Shown: positions 32,954 through 46,510, counted from the first letter of the stretch. The stretch: 64,000 nucleotides of DNA from Chondrosia reniformis (GCA_947172415.1 OX359191.1:1364001-1428000), one strand, 5' to 3'. Notes: generated by a model from the letters alone, not told the origin. Numbers and translations are program-made.

Positions 32954-35785
32954 ATGATTAGCGCACGAGCTGCATATACAGTGTTTTTGGTGTTAGTGAT
33001 CACCACTGGAGCTGACTGTGAGTATCTATATATACACACTATACCTCGCATATATTGAAATCCTGGAAAGTTGTTTTACAATTAATAATTTAAAGGTGGA
33101 AATTAGTAACTGATCATGATGGTGTCCAATTATAATTCTTAACCGGGTGCACGTAAATAAGTGTCGGTTTTCTGTAAACTGTTGCAATTGAATTTCTTTG
33201 CTATTATTATTATCTTTGAGTGTATCCTAAAAGTTATATTTAGCAAACGAGTTAAAAAAACTTGCCCTAGAGCGGTTGACTCGCTGCTAGCATCCAAAAG
33301 TACTTTTACTTTCATAGCTGATAAATACGTACTAAATATGTGCTATTTCATCAGGGCCATGTACCCCTGTGTGACTGCAACTTGTTATATATATTGAAGC
33401 ATGTTTACAGGATATCAAAAATAACTCACATATGCAGCATGTTAGGTATAATGAGTGCATTTGGAAATAACTACAATGAGTATACAAATAATTAATTAAT
33501 AAGGATAATTTTCCATTTACTATACCCAAATTCCGTTTCAACAAAAGTTTTCTGGTTTTGAGCCATTTTTAATAATACCATATAGTACATAGTGTACTGT
33601 AATAGTAATAAGCAGTGATTCAATCAAAACCCCTTGGCTACTTCAATTGTGGCAGAAGCGATTCAGCCATAATTCATCAAAATAATTGTTCACTAGATGC
33701 AGCTGGAATAGTTACACGTGTGTTTCTTTTCTTTCCTGTACCACACGTGTAACTGTTTCTAGTGAACAATTATTTTGGTACCATATATACACATGTGCAT
33801 AGAAAATTCCATTTTCAAAATGCGGGTTCCAGAATTCCATCCATATTCCACAATTACGGATAATCATCCCCTCTATAACTATACAACTATATTAATAAAT
33901 TAACCTTGCTTTGTGTTGATGATATTGAAAATACTAGGGTTAAACATCCATGTCGTGCATGTAGGTAATTTTGTAACAGCTGTCTCTGACTTCCAAGTCA
34001 CTGAACAAAATGACACTCATATAACATTTTCATGGTCCTTACCTAACATTCTGATCAGCGGGATTAGCTATTATCAAATACACTATCTGGAATCACTCAG
34101 TACATCTAATAGCTCTGGCAGTTACAGAACGTTCTATACATTTGATCAAAACTTATTTTCATCTGTCGGTTTAAACACTACTACTTATGAATACACACTG
34201 ACCACTTCATTATTCCCCAACTATGCATACGGAGAGTACCTTGTGTGGCTGTATACTTCCAATGCTCTTTACTCTAAACAAATTGAGGTTCAGACAGGTG
34301 AGTTCATAAGAGTCTATTTACAGGCTTAATTTGCATAAATCGTGATATACATACATATATACTATGCTCACATAGTATTTTCTATATAGAATATAATGTT
34401 TATCTTGAAATGAAATTGAAAATACCAATGAGGACTTGTACACAGTTTAAGGTAATTAGTATAATTATGTAGTTGCAATATATAGTTTACAAATACTACA
34501 TGCAGCTGCTATATGTACAAATATAATACACAGTGTAATAATAATATGCTATACATAATATTTTTATTTTTATATTATATATATTAGGATACATATTCTT
34601 TGAGTGAAGTTGAAGCTCAGCTCTATAGGGCCTTTCGTCATCAATGTGAATGCCCTTATGATTACTCAGTCAATGTTTATTTCGGAAGCAGTTACATTCA
34701 CTGTCAATCGGAAGATTTTGCAACCTTTAGAACAGCTGTAATCTCCAGTAGTGTTGATACAAAGCTTGTTGTTCTAGTGTTCAAGAAGTGGTTGCAGAAT
34801 AGTGATTCAGAAGCCATTATCTGGTTGCAAAACAAGGAACTATTAGTTGTTGAGACTGGTCCCTGTGGACTGACCATTCCTCACTTGAATGCACCTTATT
34901 GTGGTGACTTTACTTTGACAGAACCAGCTACAATCACTTCTGATGCAGTCATTATCGCATCCACTTTTGGAGTACTCCTAGTTGTTATATTTCTGATCAT
35001 CTTGGGAGCTCTGGGATACATGATTGGAAGGAAAAGGTAATATGTGCATTCAGTTAGTAATTGCATTCCTATACCTTTACCATGTGTGCACTTGTTCAAA
35101 TTTATATGTAGACTTAATTGTATGTAAATTTATGTATATACATTATCTAGTACTGTAAGTTATTTTCTTTGTGATTGTATCGCCCAATGTTGTTTCAACA
35201 GTACACGTAAATTGATTGTCAGCTTGTTCTGATGAACATAATCACAACTAGATTGTGTGAAGAGAGACTGATTACTTAATTTCTAGTTAGTATATAAGAT
35301 CTTGAGGGAGGCATGAATAAGGCATTGTTGTGGCGATTATATATAGCCAAGTGGCTGAGTACTGTTGGTCAACACCAGCTTTATATCCTACATGGTCAAT
35401 TACTTCTTTTATTTTTTCTCTTGATAATTCATACTTATTTATTGGACTGTAAACTTGTAGTTTGATTGTCCATAAGCAAGACTCATGTATGTATATATGT
35501 GCTATAATAATTGGAAATTTTATATTTGTATCATGATCATATACAAAATGTATATAACTTCATTGACATACTGTACATAATATACATACTTTTGTTTACA
35601 TTACATATTATAGAGGTTTAGTGTGTAGTCAGAAGCCAAGAGCTGTTAATGAGCAAAAAAATCCTGTAGCTCGATTTCCTGTAAAGCCTCAGTCTTTCCG
35701 TAGTCCAGTGCAAGCTAAACAACAAGCAGTTGGAAATGAATACATTCAGGATGCCGGTGAACTCTACACTGAAATGGACCTATAA
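32954..35785 (+). CDS. Receptor 3: paralogue of receptors 1 and 2 (5 exons, 359 aa)
   Basis: Exons: 32954-33017, 33965-34297, 34390-34451, 34588-35036, 35614-35785. Same phases and domain order as the other two: signal peptide, FN3-like domain, Cys-bearing domain, TM helix (STFGVLLVVIFLIILGALG), IGRKR and a tail ending GELYTEMDL. The last exon is the most diverged part. The tail acidic-Tyr motif (YTE then hydrophobic) is conserved in all three, suggesting a sorting or signalling role. Introns 1 and 2 still align with receptor 2 in patches, so the duplication is recent. Confidence 0.8.
33676..33783. repeat. Foldback element in intron 1 of receptor 3
   Basis: Inverted arms ataattgttcactaga / tctagtgaacaattat with inner arms gttacacgtgtg / cacacgtgtaac around a pyrimidine-rich centre. 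Confidence 0.7.
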
Positions 35786-36030
35786 ATGTATGAGTGAGAG
35801 TGAAAGTCGTGTGACCAGCATAAAAGACATTATGCATGTTTCTTTATAAACTAGATAACTTTCATAGTAACATACAGTCATACCATACAATATCATGATA
35901 TTGATCATGCTTATTTGTGCATTTGGTACATATATACATATGCTTATATGTATAATTCTTTGGACTTTTGTTATAATTGTTATGAGTGAATATTATTGAT
36001 ATCGATATCATATGTAATACTATATGTAGT
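35786..36030. other. 3' flank of receptor 3
   Basis: AT-rich, no gene seen, no clear AATAAA. Confidence 0.45.
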
Positions 36031-36032
36031 AG

Positions 36033-36122
36033 TTATATCACACCCAAGTGTGATGCATAAGTGATATCTGCCCCAGACCAAAGGGGATATCACTTAGCTT
36101 CACACTTGAGTGTGGTATAATT
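36033..36122. repeat. Foldback element, arms of about 40 bp
   Basis: Two near-complementary arms with the text caagtgtga, aagtgatatc and gggg/cccc meet around agacc. A third copy of the arm (ttataccacactcaagtgtgaagc) lies inverted at 36409-36435, so the whole 36033-36440 may be one nested element. Confidence 0.7.
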
Positions 36123-36995
36123 AATATATATCAGGTATGACTTGAATCAATTGTAAAGGTGATGATAAGTAAACACCAGTAGGCCTACTGGTGATATAAC
36201 ATTTATCACTCGTTCAAGTGTGAAATATAAGGTTTGTAACACCCCGGATATCACCCGGTTGCCCTGGTAATGTGATATATATGATAATATCTTGCTATAC
36301 TTTTATTTCAATATTATGTATATATACATGTTGATGTCTATTGTATAATGGTATATACATGTCTGTTAAACTATATCAACCATAATAATATAAAAATATA
36401 TTAATTATACCACACTCAAGTGTGAAGCTAAGTGATACCAGAGGTTGCAGCAACTGAACTTAAATTAGTAAGGCTTCCTCCACTGTTGTTGTATTTTGTG
36501 GGATTCCTAGACAGGTTTCTCACTTATAAACAATTAGCAAAAAGTATTTTCAAAATAATTACAAATGATATGGAAGTTGAAATGGCATGCAGTATAATGA
36601 GAAACAATAAACATACATGTTGTAAAGAAGGTGGGTAAATAGGATCAAAAGATAATTGTATATAGTTAATACCTTCTATGTAGTTTATCATGATTATTTA
36701 AAAAACATTATAAAAATGCAGAAATTAAAACTGTCCTGTGCATGCATTAAATTGCAATGGCTATTACATTTACGGTAAATTTATGCATTTTTTATGTGTC
36801 TCTGCTTAATGTAGACATTAACATAACATATGGCACTCAGTATTATAACAAAATACAGAAAATGTGGTCCTAATAGGCCTCAATTAGCAAGGATATTATG
36901 CACATATGTAACTATGTGCCTTAATATGTGTTTATTCTACAATAGCTCCAGTCCTTGCTTCATTCATGGAGGTTTATAAGCTTATTAGACACTGA
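36123..36995. other. Intergenic region between convergent genes
   Basis: Repeat-rich: palindromic caccagtaggcctactggtg near 36174-36193 and the inverted arm at 36409-36435. No coding exon recognised. Confidence 0.45.
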
Positions 36996-37230
36996 TTCAC
37001 AATAAAGAAAAAGACAAAGACTCCCAAGATCACTGATGAAGGGTGGAATTCCCAGAAATGGCTGTCTGACCCAGTGGAGAAGAAGATGAAAGAAGGGAAA
37101 AGAAGGAAGAAAAGACTCCTGTATCTTCATCCAAAGCTCTATTCAGGTTTAGTTCCCTAAAGGCTTTTTTACAGAATAGGCATATAGCATGTAGGAAAAT
37201 GGTATATATATTAGATTTTTCATTGATAAA
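36996..37230 (+). repeat. Hammerhead-like repeat, copy F
   Basis: Plus-strand core at 37022-37077 has CTGATGA, GGG/CCC, GAAAT (GAA kept) and a GTC triplet followed by TGACCC. The remainder matches copy D in reverse. Intergenic. Confidence 0.65.
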
Positions 37231-37862
37231 TGGTGACACATTGACAGTATTCAAATGTCAAAGGTTCGCTAGTTGTGATAATTTTCAACATGATCAAAGG
37301 GTGCACACCTTGATCATAACCTCTTTGTTAATGCTGTAACATGCATATACATAAGAGCATGTATATAGTTCACATGATACACACGTAGTACATATATATA
37401 CGTATATGATAGAACTAATTTTAGTGAAATTATTATATATACAGTGCAATTAATTGCAAGTTACAATGAAACACTTCTACGTACATCATTATATAAACAT
37501 TCATTATTTTCTTATAACTATAGCTACCTATATATAGCTATATATTATAGAATATATATATACTGTACGTATGTGCATGTACATATAAAGGTATATATAT
37601 AGACAGTATATACTAGATACTTAAGCTTCCTATAGCTATATAGTCGATCACATGCATCGATCATCCATTAAATTTTGAAAATTGCATTTCCAGGCCCAAC
37701 AGTGGCTGAACCATATGTAAAAATATATGCACTAAAAGTAGTTGTTCTTTAAATTTGCACACATGGCCATATTGATTAATTTTATATCTGATTCAGTATT
37801 AATTCAAACTTTGTTATCAAACATAAATCATGTCTAGTAACTGTTATAATAGGTTTTTCAGT
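37231..37862. other. Intergenic, 3' side of the minus-strand NIDO/AMOP/VWD gene
   Basis: AT-rich with many alternating tata tracts. No gene seen; it should contain the 3' UTR of the minus-strand gene ending at 37863. Confidence 0.45.
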
Positions 37863-40800
37863 TTAAAAGTATTTAGTGATCTTGATTGTTATGTCTGAGG
37901 GAGCTGTAGTGTCAACATTGAGCAGTAGAATATCTTGACCAGTGTCTACAGTGAAGGTGAAGCCCTCTTGTTTCAGGAGCAACAATTCAGGATATCCTGA
38001 AGAGAGTACTTTCCATGATGTAAGCATCTTCATTCCCTCATTCCGACTAATGCTGAAACTGTTCTCAATATCAGCTGTAAGCATTGAAATATCCGGGCCT
38101 ACATATACACACAATGAAATTATACCTTACTAGGATAAAATAATATGCATACAGATTTATGCATGGAGTTTTAGTATTTGGTTACACGTGTGTATATGTA
38201 TATATAGAGAGAGGTTAAATAATATGCTAACAATATGTACCTTCAGTACAGAGGGCCCCGGAGTATCCCCTTCGACAGATACACATGTATGTTCCAGCAT
38301 GCTGAGTGCATGTACTACCAAAACCACACATGTTCTGGTCACACTCTGAAAATACTGTTGAAATGTAGAAATTAAAGTATACATAACTTATCATATTATA
38401 GGAAATTCAACAAACAAAACCACGTATACATAATAGTACATGGATTCACAGAAGATCAAGATAAAGAAAAAGACAAAGACTCCCAGGATCACTGATGAAG
38501 GGTGGAATTTAAACGGCTGTCTGACCCAGTGGAGAAGAAGATGAAAAAGGAAAAAGAAGGAAGAAAAGACTCCTGTATCCTCATCCAAAGCTCTCTTCAG
38601 GTTTAGTTCCCCTATAGGCTCTTTCACAGAATAGGCATATAGCATGTAGGAAAATGGTATTTTAGATTTTTCATGGTTTGTGCATACTGCACGCGCATGT
38701 AATTCTTTATCTCACCAATTTCAGTACAAAGTGGGCCACGATATCCATTGGCACAAGCACATGTGTTGTTAGCAACACAGACTCCATTTTCACAAGGTGG
38801 ATCACAGAATACTTGAAACAGATTGTATATGTTATATACGTACTTATAACACAATATTCACACAATTTAATAAAAATATACCTGGCAAGCTTGCATTGTA
38901 AATATTTCCTAACAACTGTCCACTAGTCAAAGTGGTTAGACCAAACTGTTTATCTCCAGTTGCAGCTATATCATAGAGACAGAAAATATCTCCTTGGCAG
39001 ATAGCAATGGCTTCCCCCTCCAAAGTGGGATCAGAAAAGACAATTTCAAAAGTTGGAGTAAAGTTTGCATCAAAGTATGTTGACCATGAGTCACGAGTAT
39101 AATAAAAAAGACTCTCCGATTCATTAGCTATAATCCCTGTATATATTGAACAGGAAGAATTAACAAAGTATGTACAGAATGTATATCATTGTATATATAT
39201 ATATTGAACAGGAGGAATTAACAAAATATAGAATATACGTATATATATATATCATTGTACTAACATGAAACTCCAAAGTCCCAATGTATCCTTTCTATTG
39301 AAGAATTAAGAGGTATAAAATTATCACTATATCTTGGCTGAAAGTCATCTTCTTGTTCATCATTGAAGTTTCCCAATAGTCCTTTTGTTTTTCTTTTAAA
39401 ATCTTGTGATAAGCTGATTACGATAGAAGACACAAAACTAACATTGTTACTATCAAAATCCCGCTCAATACTCATGTAACAGCCGCTTGTAAAGGTTGCA
39501 GCCAAACGGTTTTCTTGCTCTCTTGTTACTTTAACATTTTCAAACAATGCTTCATTCCCATTTTCCAAATTATAGATATTCCCATTGACTACAAGAATGA
39601 GGTCTGTAAGGAGCTGAAACTGGATTGAAGCTGAGTCATTTTGTTTAGCTACAAGAGCTGTGAACACAGTAGCCCGAGCATTCCCACTTTCGATATTGGT
39701 TGCCTGTTCCATTCTTCCTTGAATGGTAAAGCTGTCATCTTCAGTTTGAACGAGAATGTACTCACCTTTTCCATTAAAAGTATACTTATGACCATCCAGT
39801 GTTACTAGATGCGGATCACCATATATGCAAGCTATAAAAGTGAATGTACAGTGTCTGTTAATTCATGTGGAATTAGCCACAAAAATGTATTATATATATC
39901 ATGCAGTCTCTCTCCATCTCCCTTCTTATCCATCCCTCTATATAGCTCTCTCTCCCCTGTCTTACTCTATATCTCTACCATACCTGGTAACTCTGGTTGT
40001 ACATATCTTTCACGATCAGATGGTCGTTTTTCAAAATAGTCTTTGCAGTTAGGAAAAGTTGATTTGCAACAGTATATAAAAGGTAAGAGGTCGTGTTTAT
40101 GGTGAGCAGCTATAGTTGCACTTGAAAATCCATTTGGGCGTACACTATCAACAGATCCACCACCTATTGGTCCAATCATAAGTGTACTATTTTCAAGATA
40201 GCAGCAATGCTGACCATGCCCATTGCTATAAATACATTATAGAACTACAATTTTTAATCTGCAAGCCTGTATAATATGTACATATAAATGCACATATATA
40301 TAGTACGTACCTGTTAGGTCTTATAGGCTGGAAACATGCAGATATATTAGGGTGAAAGTACTCCCACCACATATTGTCATAGCTTTGCTTATTAGCAACC
40401 CCATTCCTTAGGATTGATGTTTTACGATCCCTCTCAAAACCACTGTTAGGAAGTTCACATATATCTCTGGTAGGAGGACAGGGCAGAAGCTGATTGAGAC
40501 TGTCAGAAGTGATACCAACATCATCTTCAAGCCAACTGTTGCAGTGTACTAAGTCTATTTGATCTTCTTGAAGGAAAAATATACCAGTCCACTTCTTTGA
40601 GGCTTCGTTTTGAAGACCAACATTTACACAAACTGAAAAAATGATTGGTATAAGGCCAACTGCTACAATAGACTTGTTTAAACTGGGAATTTTTACAGAA
40701 GTCAGAGGAGATTTGTTTTCATAGTGAGAACCTTGATCAGTTTTAATAGAGACACTATTGAGTCTAACCCATCCACCTAACTCCAAGTCCATTTCATACA

Positions 40801-43375
40801 TGAAGATACTGACGTCCTTGGGTTCACTTAGCATTTCAGGAATAAAAGAGCCTGACCAAGTTAGATCTACTTCCTCAGATATAGTAAGTAATAGTGCATC
40901 GGAGTTCACGTCAACTTCGTGGCCTCGATCAACTGGTACTACATGCATATAACATATTATTTATATTCATATTTCTTTATAACAACACATATAGTCATTA
41001 CTTTGTATATATATGCACAAGGATATACAGTATATATATTTAGGAAGATCTAGAGTTGGTTATCCGAACTTCAATATATCCAAACACATTACAAGTTTAT
41101 AGTTAGTCTTGCACGATTCCTTACAATGACTATGGGACCAGTTAATGTTTTTAAGACAGCAAAGAAGTAATCCAGGAATCAGAAATAGGAAAAACTCTAA
41201 TGGAATGTATATATATATAATTGATAACAAACAAATTGCCCATATACGTATACGTATGTACGTACATACGTAGATGTAAATTGATTGCTTTAACAATAAG
41301 CTTTTAAATTAAAATTATACAAATTGTCCTAATATATTTTAGCTATATTATATACATGTACATGCCTGAAAATAATCTGATCACAATGTGTTTGGATAAC
41401 AACTTCCTATACACTGTATACTCTCAATTAAATATGACTACAAAGCTATAAACTCACAAATTTGAATGCTTCTTTTTGCATAAAATTTCCTTTGTGATTG
41501 GAATAGTACTGTGAATGTAAATTCTATGGTACCAATGTTAGAAAAATTTGGAGAAAAACAAAATGCCTTCCTTGGATTGAGATAGTAGCCTGGGACCTCT
41601 TGGCTGCCAAAAGTGCAATTAATCATATCATTTTCTTGAAAACAAGACGTTTCTGTTACAATAGTTACCGGTGTTCCTCCTAGCATGTGAATAAACTGAG
41701 GCTCTAGTGATATGGTACCTACGTATAAATAATTTATGGTGTATATTATTAAAGTGACATTGTCAAATGAAACTACAAATAATCTTATTTAGTCAAGCAT
41801 GTAGGGAATGATTGCAGGCAATTGAAACTGGGACAGCTGGTTTTGCTCTGTCATTAGCTGATCATGAGCTATTTATGTTTGCCACAATAGGCCTCCCTTT
41901 TATACATGTATACACTAATACACTAACACATTATTAAGTTCCATTCTGAAAACAACAACAAATACATAAAATAACATAATCGTATATATGCCAACCTGAA
42001 CAGTTTGCAAATTGCAATTGTTCTTTGTCAATTCTGAAAATCCACTTTCCAATTTCCCCAGTGTTTCCTGGGATACTGTCAATGAAGCCAATGTCATTAG
42101 TAACTGAGCCATCAATCTCGTAGTAAGTTACATTATCTCCAGCATTGTAGCCTGCTAAAGCTCCATCTGTATCAGTCATGTTCCACTCTATTCCATTAGT
42201 GGCATAGTTAAATATAGCTATTGATCTATTTCCATCTGTTGCTATGACTACCTGGAAAGTATTCAGCTACAAATGCCAATAACAAAAGTATAAATGAAGA
42301 TGCATTATAGTAAATTGAAAAAAAAACTGGCTGTATAGACATATGTATATATGCTATTTAGGGCAAATACACTATATAATAGCGTTTGCATAACAAAATG
42401 CTATATGCTTAGGCCTGTGCTATGGAACTGAAGAGATTAACCTCAAATAGGTATTATAACCTATATCACAGCTAGCTTAATAATATAGCAATTGTGCAGT
42501 TCAAAATATTCCTACATGGTAACTAATTATATAGTGTATAGACATTGTGATGGTTGCAATTGGCAGGTTATTAATTAATCATTATATGAGATCATTTGTG
42601 CACAATTACTAAGTCATTGTGTTCATTGTAGTATCCCACTTGACTCCAAGTCACTATAAGGCCCCAATTGGCTGAGAATTCTTGAAAACCCAAAAAGTCA
42701 CCAGTCTCTTTACTGATACTTGACAGTAATTCAGTACTGTTTGTTGGGTATAGAACTCGATAAGTTATTCTGCCAGGCTCCACTCTGATGTCAACATCAG
42801 ACCAATAGGGGGCAACCAGTGCTGCCCAGTAAGTGAGATTTGAGGATAGGGGAAAGGACATGGGTATGTATTGTGAAAAATCATAGTCCTGAAGCTGAAA
42901 TGACAGAGCACCGTGCACATTCATCTAATCAGAATAGTAGAACATATAAGTATAGAAGTACATAAAGATTAATACTGTGTCATGAATCCGTGTTTTCCAA
43001 AAAGTGCTTATATGATTACATTCATAAAATATGGCCAATTTTACTCAGTGACAAGGGGGATTCCAGGTAATTGACCATGGGTGGTGCAATTTTCTGTAAA
43101 TTTGATTTACATAATAAAATGAGATAACTCACGATCACAAATGGATAGTTTTCGCCAAAGAAAGGAAAGCTAAATGGAAGAGTATCATGCGGTATCCGAA
43201 TGGGGATAGAGTGATCCAGGATTCGTGGAAAGAACTGATCTCCCTGTTCCTCTCCAAATGGAAAACCAATGAACTCTTCATAGGGAATCGCAGCGCAATA
43301 TTGATTTATTAGCAAAACAGTCATTGTTTCCGTTAACCAAATTAGATTCCATGAAAACACTCTATGCCTTCCCAT
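37863..43375 (-). CDS. Secreted NIDO-IPT-AMOP-VWD-EGF-EGF protein, Mesh/MUC4-like (11 exons, 1067 aa)
   Basis: Exons, 5' to 3': 43133-43375, 42610-42924, 41996-42251, 41458-41718, 40311-40938, 39984-40225, 39265-39831, 38882-39136, 38716-38811, 38241-38345, 37863-38098. All phases agree. Reading: signal-like N-terminus; NIDO about aa 40-270 (FPFFGENYPF, then an AALVAPYWSDVDI core); IPT/TIG-like about 272-358; AMOP about 500-640 (CCYLE, then IYCCKS and RPSDRERY); VWD about 649-837 opening with YGDPHLVTLDG; an unassigned segment 838-922; EGF at 923-954 and 955-989. NIDO-AMOP-VWD is the core of Mesh, MUC4 and SUSD2-type adhesion proteins. Those usually end in a TM segment; here the C-terminus has none, so it should be secreted or matrix-bound. 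The NIDO donor at 42609 is the least certain junction. Confidence 0.85.
38446..38685 (+). repeat. Hammerhead-like repeat, copy G (core deleted)
   Basis: Matches copy F, but the segment between stem II and GAAAC is shortened (ggaatttaaacgg), so the core is broken. It lies in the intron between the two EGF exons of the minus-strand gene. Confidence 0.6.
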
Positions 43376-44095
43376 AGTGCAATTGTGGGGAGCTGGTTAT
43401 GCGTATACGTACTGTCATCCAAATTTGTATTTACTAGCTTCCAACGTTTTTCTACTCTAGAAATAACAGTACTAGTGTGCCTTCATAACCTCCAGGACTT
43501 ACATATATACGCTGGATTCCACTTGTAAACAACTAAATGTTATTCATTGAATACCGCTCGTGTGATTCTAAGGGAATGTTTGTGTAATAAATAATATTCA
43601 TTAGAGCGCTTCTAAACCTAAAATACACTGACTACTCATATCACAAATAAATTGGCTATACAGTAAGTGATTTCAATTGCGAGGTTCAGGATACTATAGC
43701 CAATGGCTATGAGATTCAGGAAAGACCAGTAAGACACTAGTTTACCTTAATGCAATTAGCAAGAGTTCTCTTCTGATATATTAAAAAGCATACCTCAAAG
43801 AGTAATTATGCATACATAACAAGCAGATTTCCCTACCTGGTCCTGGTAGGGTATTATATACAGAATTTGCTTTTCTCATACGCTACCATGATGTCATAAA
43901 GCAGTATCTATGCCTGCCATACTTTGATATATGATAATTCGCATGTCATAAGCAATTGCAAGCTGAACTTATTCATATATAAGCAAACCTACAGGCACTT
44001 TATAAGCATATATATCATATTTTGTAGCAGCGTTCTAACACTAATACTAGGCACATAATCTCTTGTTCAAGATCCCAGGGCCCTTAACTTCTTTA
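43376..44095. other. Intergenic between two minus-strand genes
   Basis: No coding sequence seen. It should hold the promoter of the NIDO/AMOP/VWD gene and the 3' end of the Ig-domain gene. Confidence 0.45.
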
Positions 44096-46134
44096 TCAAT
44101 AGATCATGGCTGTCAAGGCAGCAAGGAACAATAGAACTGCTGTGCTAGTTGCTATATAATTGTAGAGAAGAAACAACAAATGTGTATAATATGTAATATG
44201 AAGAAGACTTGATTTAAAAAATCACAACTATACATACCTCTGACTGTGACCCCAGCACTTTCGCTCATGACCATGCCATAACTAAAGGTAAATGTGGATA
44301 CAGCTGCAGTATTATCAAAACTAGCCACATAAGTGCCTTGATCCTCAAACTGTGTCTCCACAAATTGTAATCCATTTTCCAAAATAGTCACCTTGTTATT
44401 GCCAGTAAAGGGACGATCATTGAATGTCCAAGATACATTATGTCCAGCTGGTTTTCCAGGGTCAGTGATTGTGAAATTTACTATAAATGCTTCTCCAACT
44501 GAGAATTCTCTAGTTTCTGTACTTGTAGACAAACTTACTGGCCCTTTATAGACAGAAAATGTGATAGAGGAACACCGATGTCATAGTTTGTTATTTCAGA
44601 AATCCAAAGCTTTGATAATGAAGACAACATAGTAACTAGCTGATAGCAAGATATATTATATACCTAGATCAACCTTTACACAGAGCAAATTTATATACAA
44701 TGATCTTGTAGTTTGCAGTTGACTAAGACTGTCAACTCAAAATGTACTGTAATAATAAGATTTTCCAGTTAGGCTACATGTCATTTGCTATAAGCTTCAT
44801 ATGGTATAGGTAAGCTTTCAGGAAAACTATACACCTTAAATATCATACCTATTACTGTAGATTTAAGCGGGATGAAGTTATACTTGCTAGCTTGCAATTG
44901 TATGAAGTGTTGCATACAACTTACAAAGCACTGAAATTGTAGGCCATGGTTCAGGCTGGTTATAGTGCTTATCAAAGTCAATAAGACAACGGACAACTGC
45001 ACCTTCTGAATCCCTAGTTACTCCTGTTACCATTAAGGGAGACATATAATCTGTGCCAAGTCTAGCCCGCCCTTTCCAATCCACCCAAACATAAGGAATG
45101 GTCGAATCTGATTCTGAAAAAGTGAATCCAGTAGGTACAAGTGAGCCGTACACTATCCAAGTTAAGTCTTGTCGTTTTCCATCCCAGGTGGCCTTACAAT
45201 TCAAATCAAAGCCCTGGCCCTCCACCACAGTTATATTATCAGTAGGGTATTCAATAAACTCAATTCCTACATGTTAGCAAAGAGAAATACAATTTATGAG
45301 GAATAATGTATTGATAAAGATAATGAAATTAACAGGACCTGGTTTAAAGACTACATCAAAAAGCAGCTGACAGGACAAGAGGTAAAGAGCCATGGCAATG
45401 GAGAAGACTGGTCACAGCTATATCCTTTACCAAAATGGTGGACACTCGGCTGGCTTTCGCTTTCTAGCTTAAAATTAGCTTTCCCTTCCTTAGCATCGAA
45501 AGTTTTACCAACGAAAAGTATTTAGAAACCACCTTTACTAATACTTTGTAACGTAAAGCTTGCGCAAAAACGTTTTCTACGGGATACGGTCTTGAAATTG
45601 ACTGCAATTAAGCAACGATCGGAATCGAATTTATAATAAATAAAAACTAATTTGCATAAATTTGCTGGAAGAGAGCTACTGATTTTATCTGCTCCATGCA
45701 TATAGACTAACTATATTATACTATACTCCTATACTTTATAGTACACACAGTAAAACTGCTATAGTAAATGTACATACGGTATATACCTGTAGTACAGGTA
45801 AAATTGTTTGCTAGAGCAGTACCTCTTGGTGGTGGAGGAGGTGGAGTAAAGTCATCAGGACTATCTGTCAGAATAAATGTGTACATTGACAATCCAGCTT
45901 GGTTCTCAAAGCTGACAATGTAGGTTCCCATGTCTGCTGCCATTACATTTGTAAACTGAAGGCCATCTGCCACAATGGTCACTCGGCTATTTCCAGAGAA
46001 TGGTTGGTTATTGAACATCCAAGTTGTGGTGTAAGTGTCAGGATTTCCAGGATCAGTAATGTTATAGGCTACACTGAATGTTTCTCCTGATGCAAATATC
46101 TTTTTCTCCCAATTTGTTTCCAGAGTCACTGGCC
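44096..46134 (-). CDS. Ig-like domain exons ending in a GPI-type tail
   Basis: Exons, 5' to 3': 45787-46134, 44925-45266, 44238-44543, 44096-44151, joined by phase-1 introns. The first and third exons are related to each other (both have ITDPGxP, a Trp-Phe-Asn core, NGLQF/DGLQF and DQGTY/DMGTY) but lack the usual Ig cysteine pair. The middle exon is a conventional Ig-like domain with LNCKATW and VVRCLID. The last exon encodes 18 residues, mostly hydrophobic and without a basic stop (TAVLLFLAALTAMIY then TGA), as in GPI-anchor signals. A PPPPPP linker follows the first domain. No start codon is found for this set, so it needs an upstream exon; the obvious candidate is at 46977-47458, but the phases do not fit. 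Likely a cell-surface recognition protein. Confidence 0.7.
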
Positions 46135-46510
46135 CTGTATAGGAGCAGCATTATACATACATACATAATGTATAATTATACGTATTACATATAATTATAC
46201 ATACATATATGTCTATGTATCACAATATATTATAGTAATGGTAAGTTAACTGTTATATACAATGTATACCGAAAGTCAGCCAGTTATGTGTGTACACACA
46301 TAATATATTAAGAATTTAAAATTGTTGGAATTTCTACCATGCATAAACTAATTATTTTGGCAAGAGTCAGTGAATTATTCAAAACAATGTCATTAGATTG
46401 TATCAACGTGTCTACCAATAAAGGTACAAGTTAAAGGAGCTTTCTATCATTTTGTTTTTAAAGTCACTGTTCCTATATATTTAAAGCAAAGTCCATTTGA
46501 TTACTCATGT

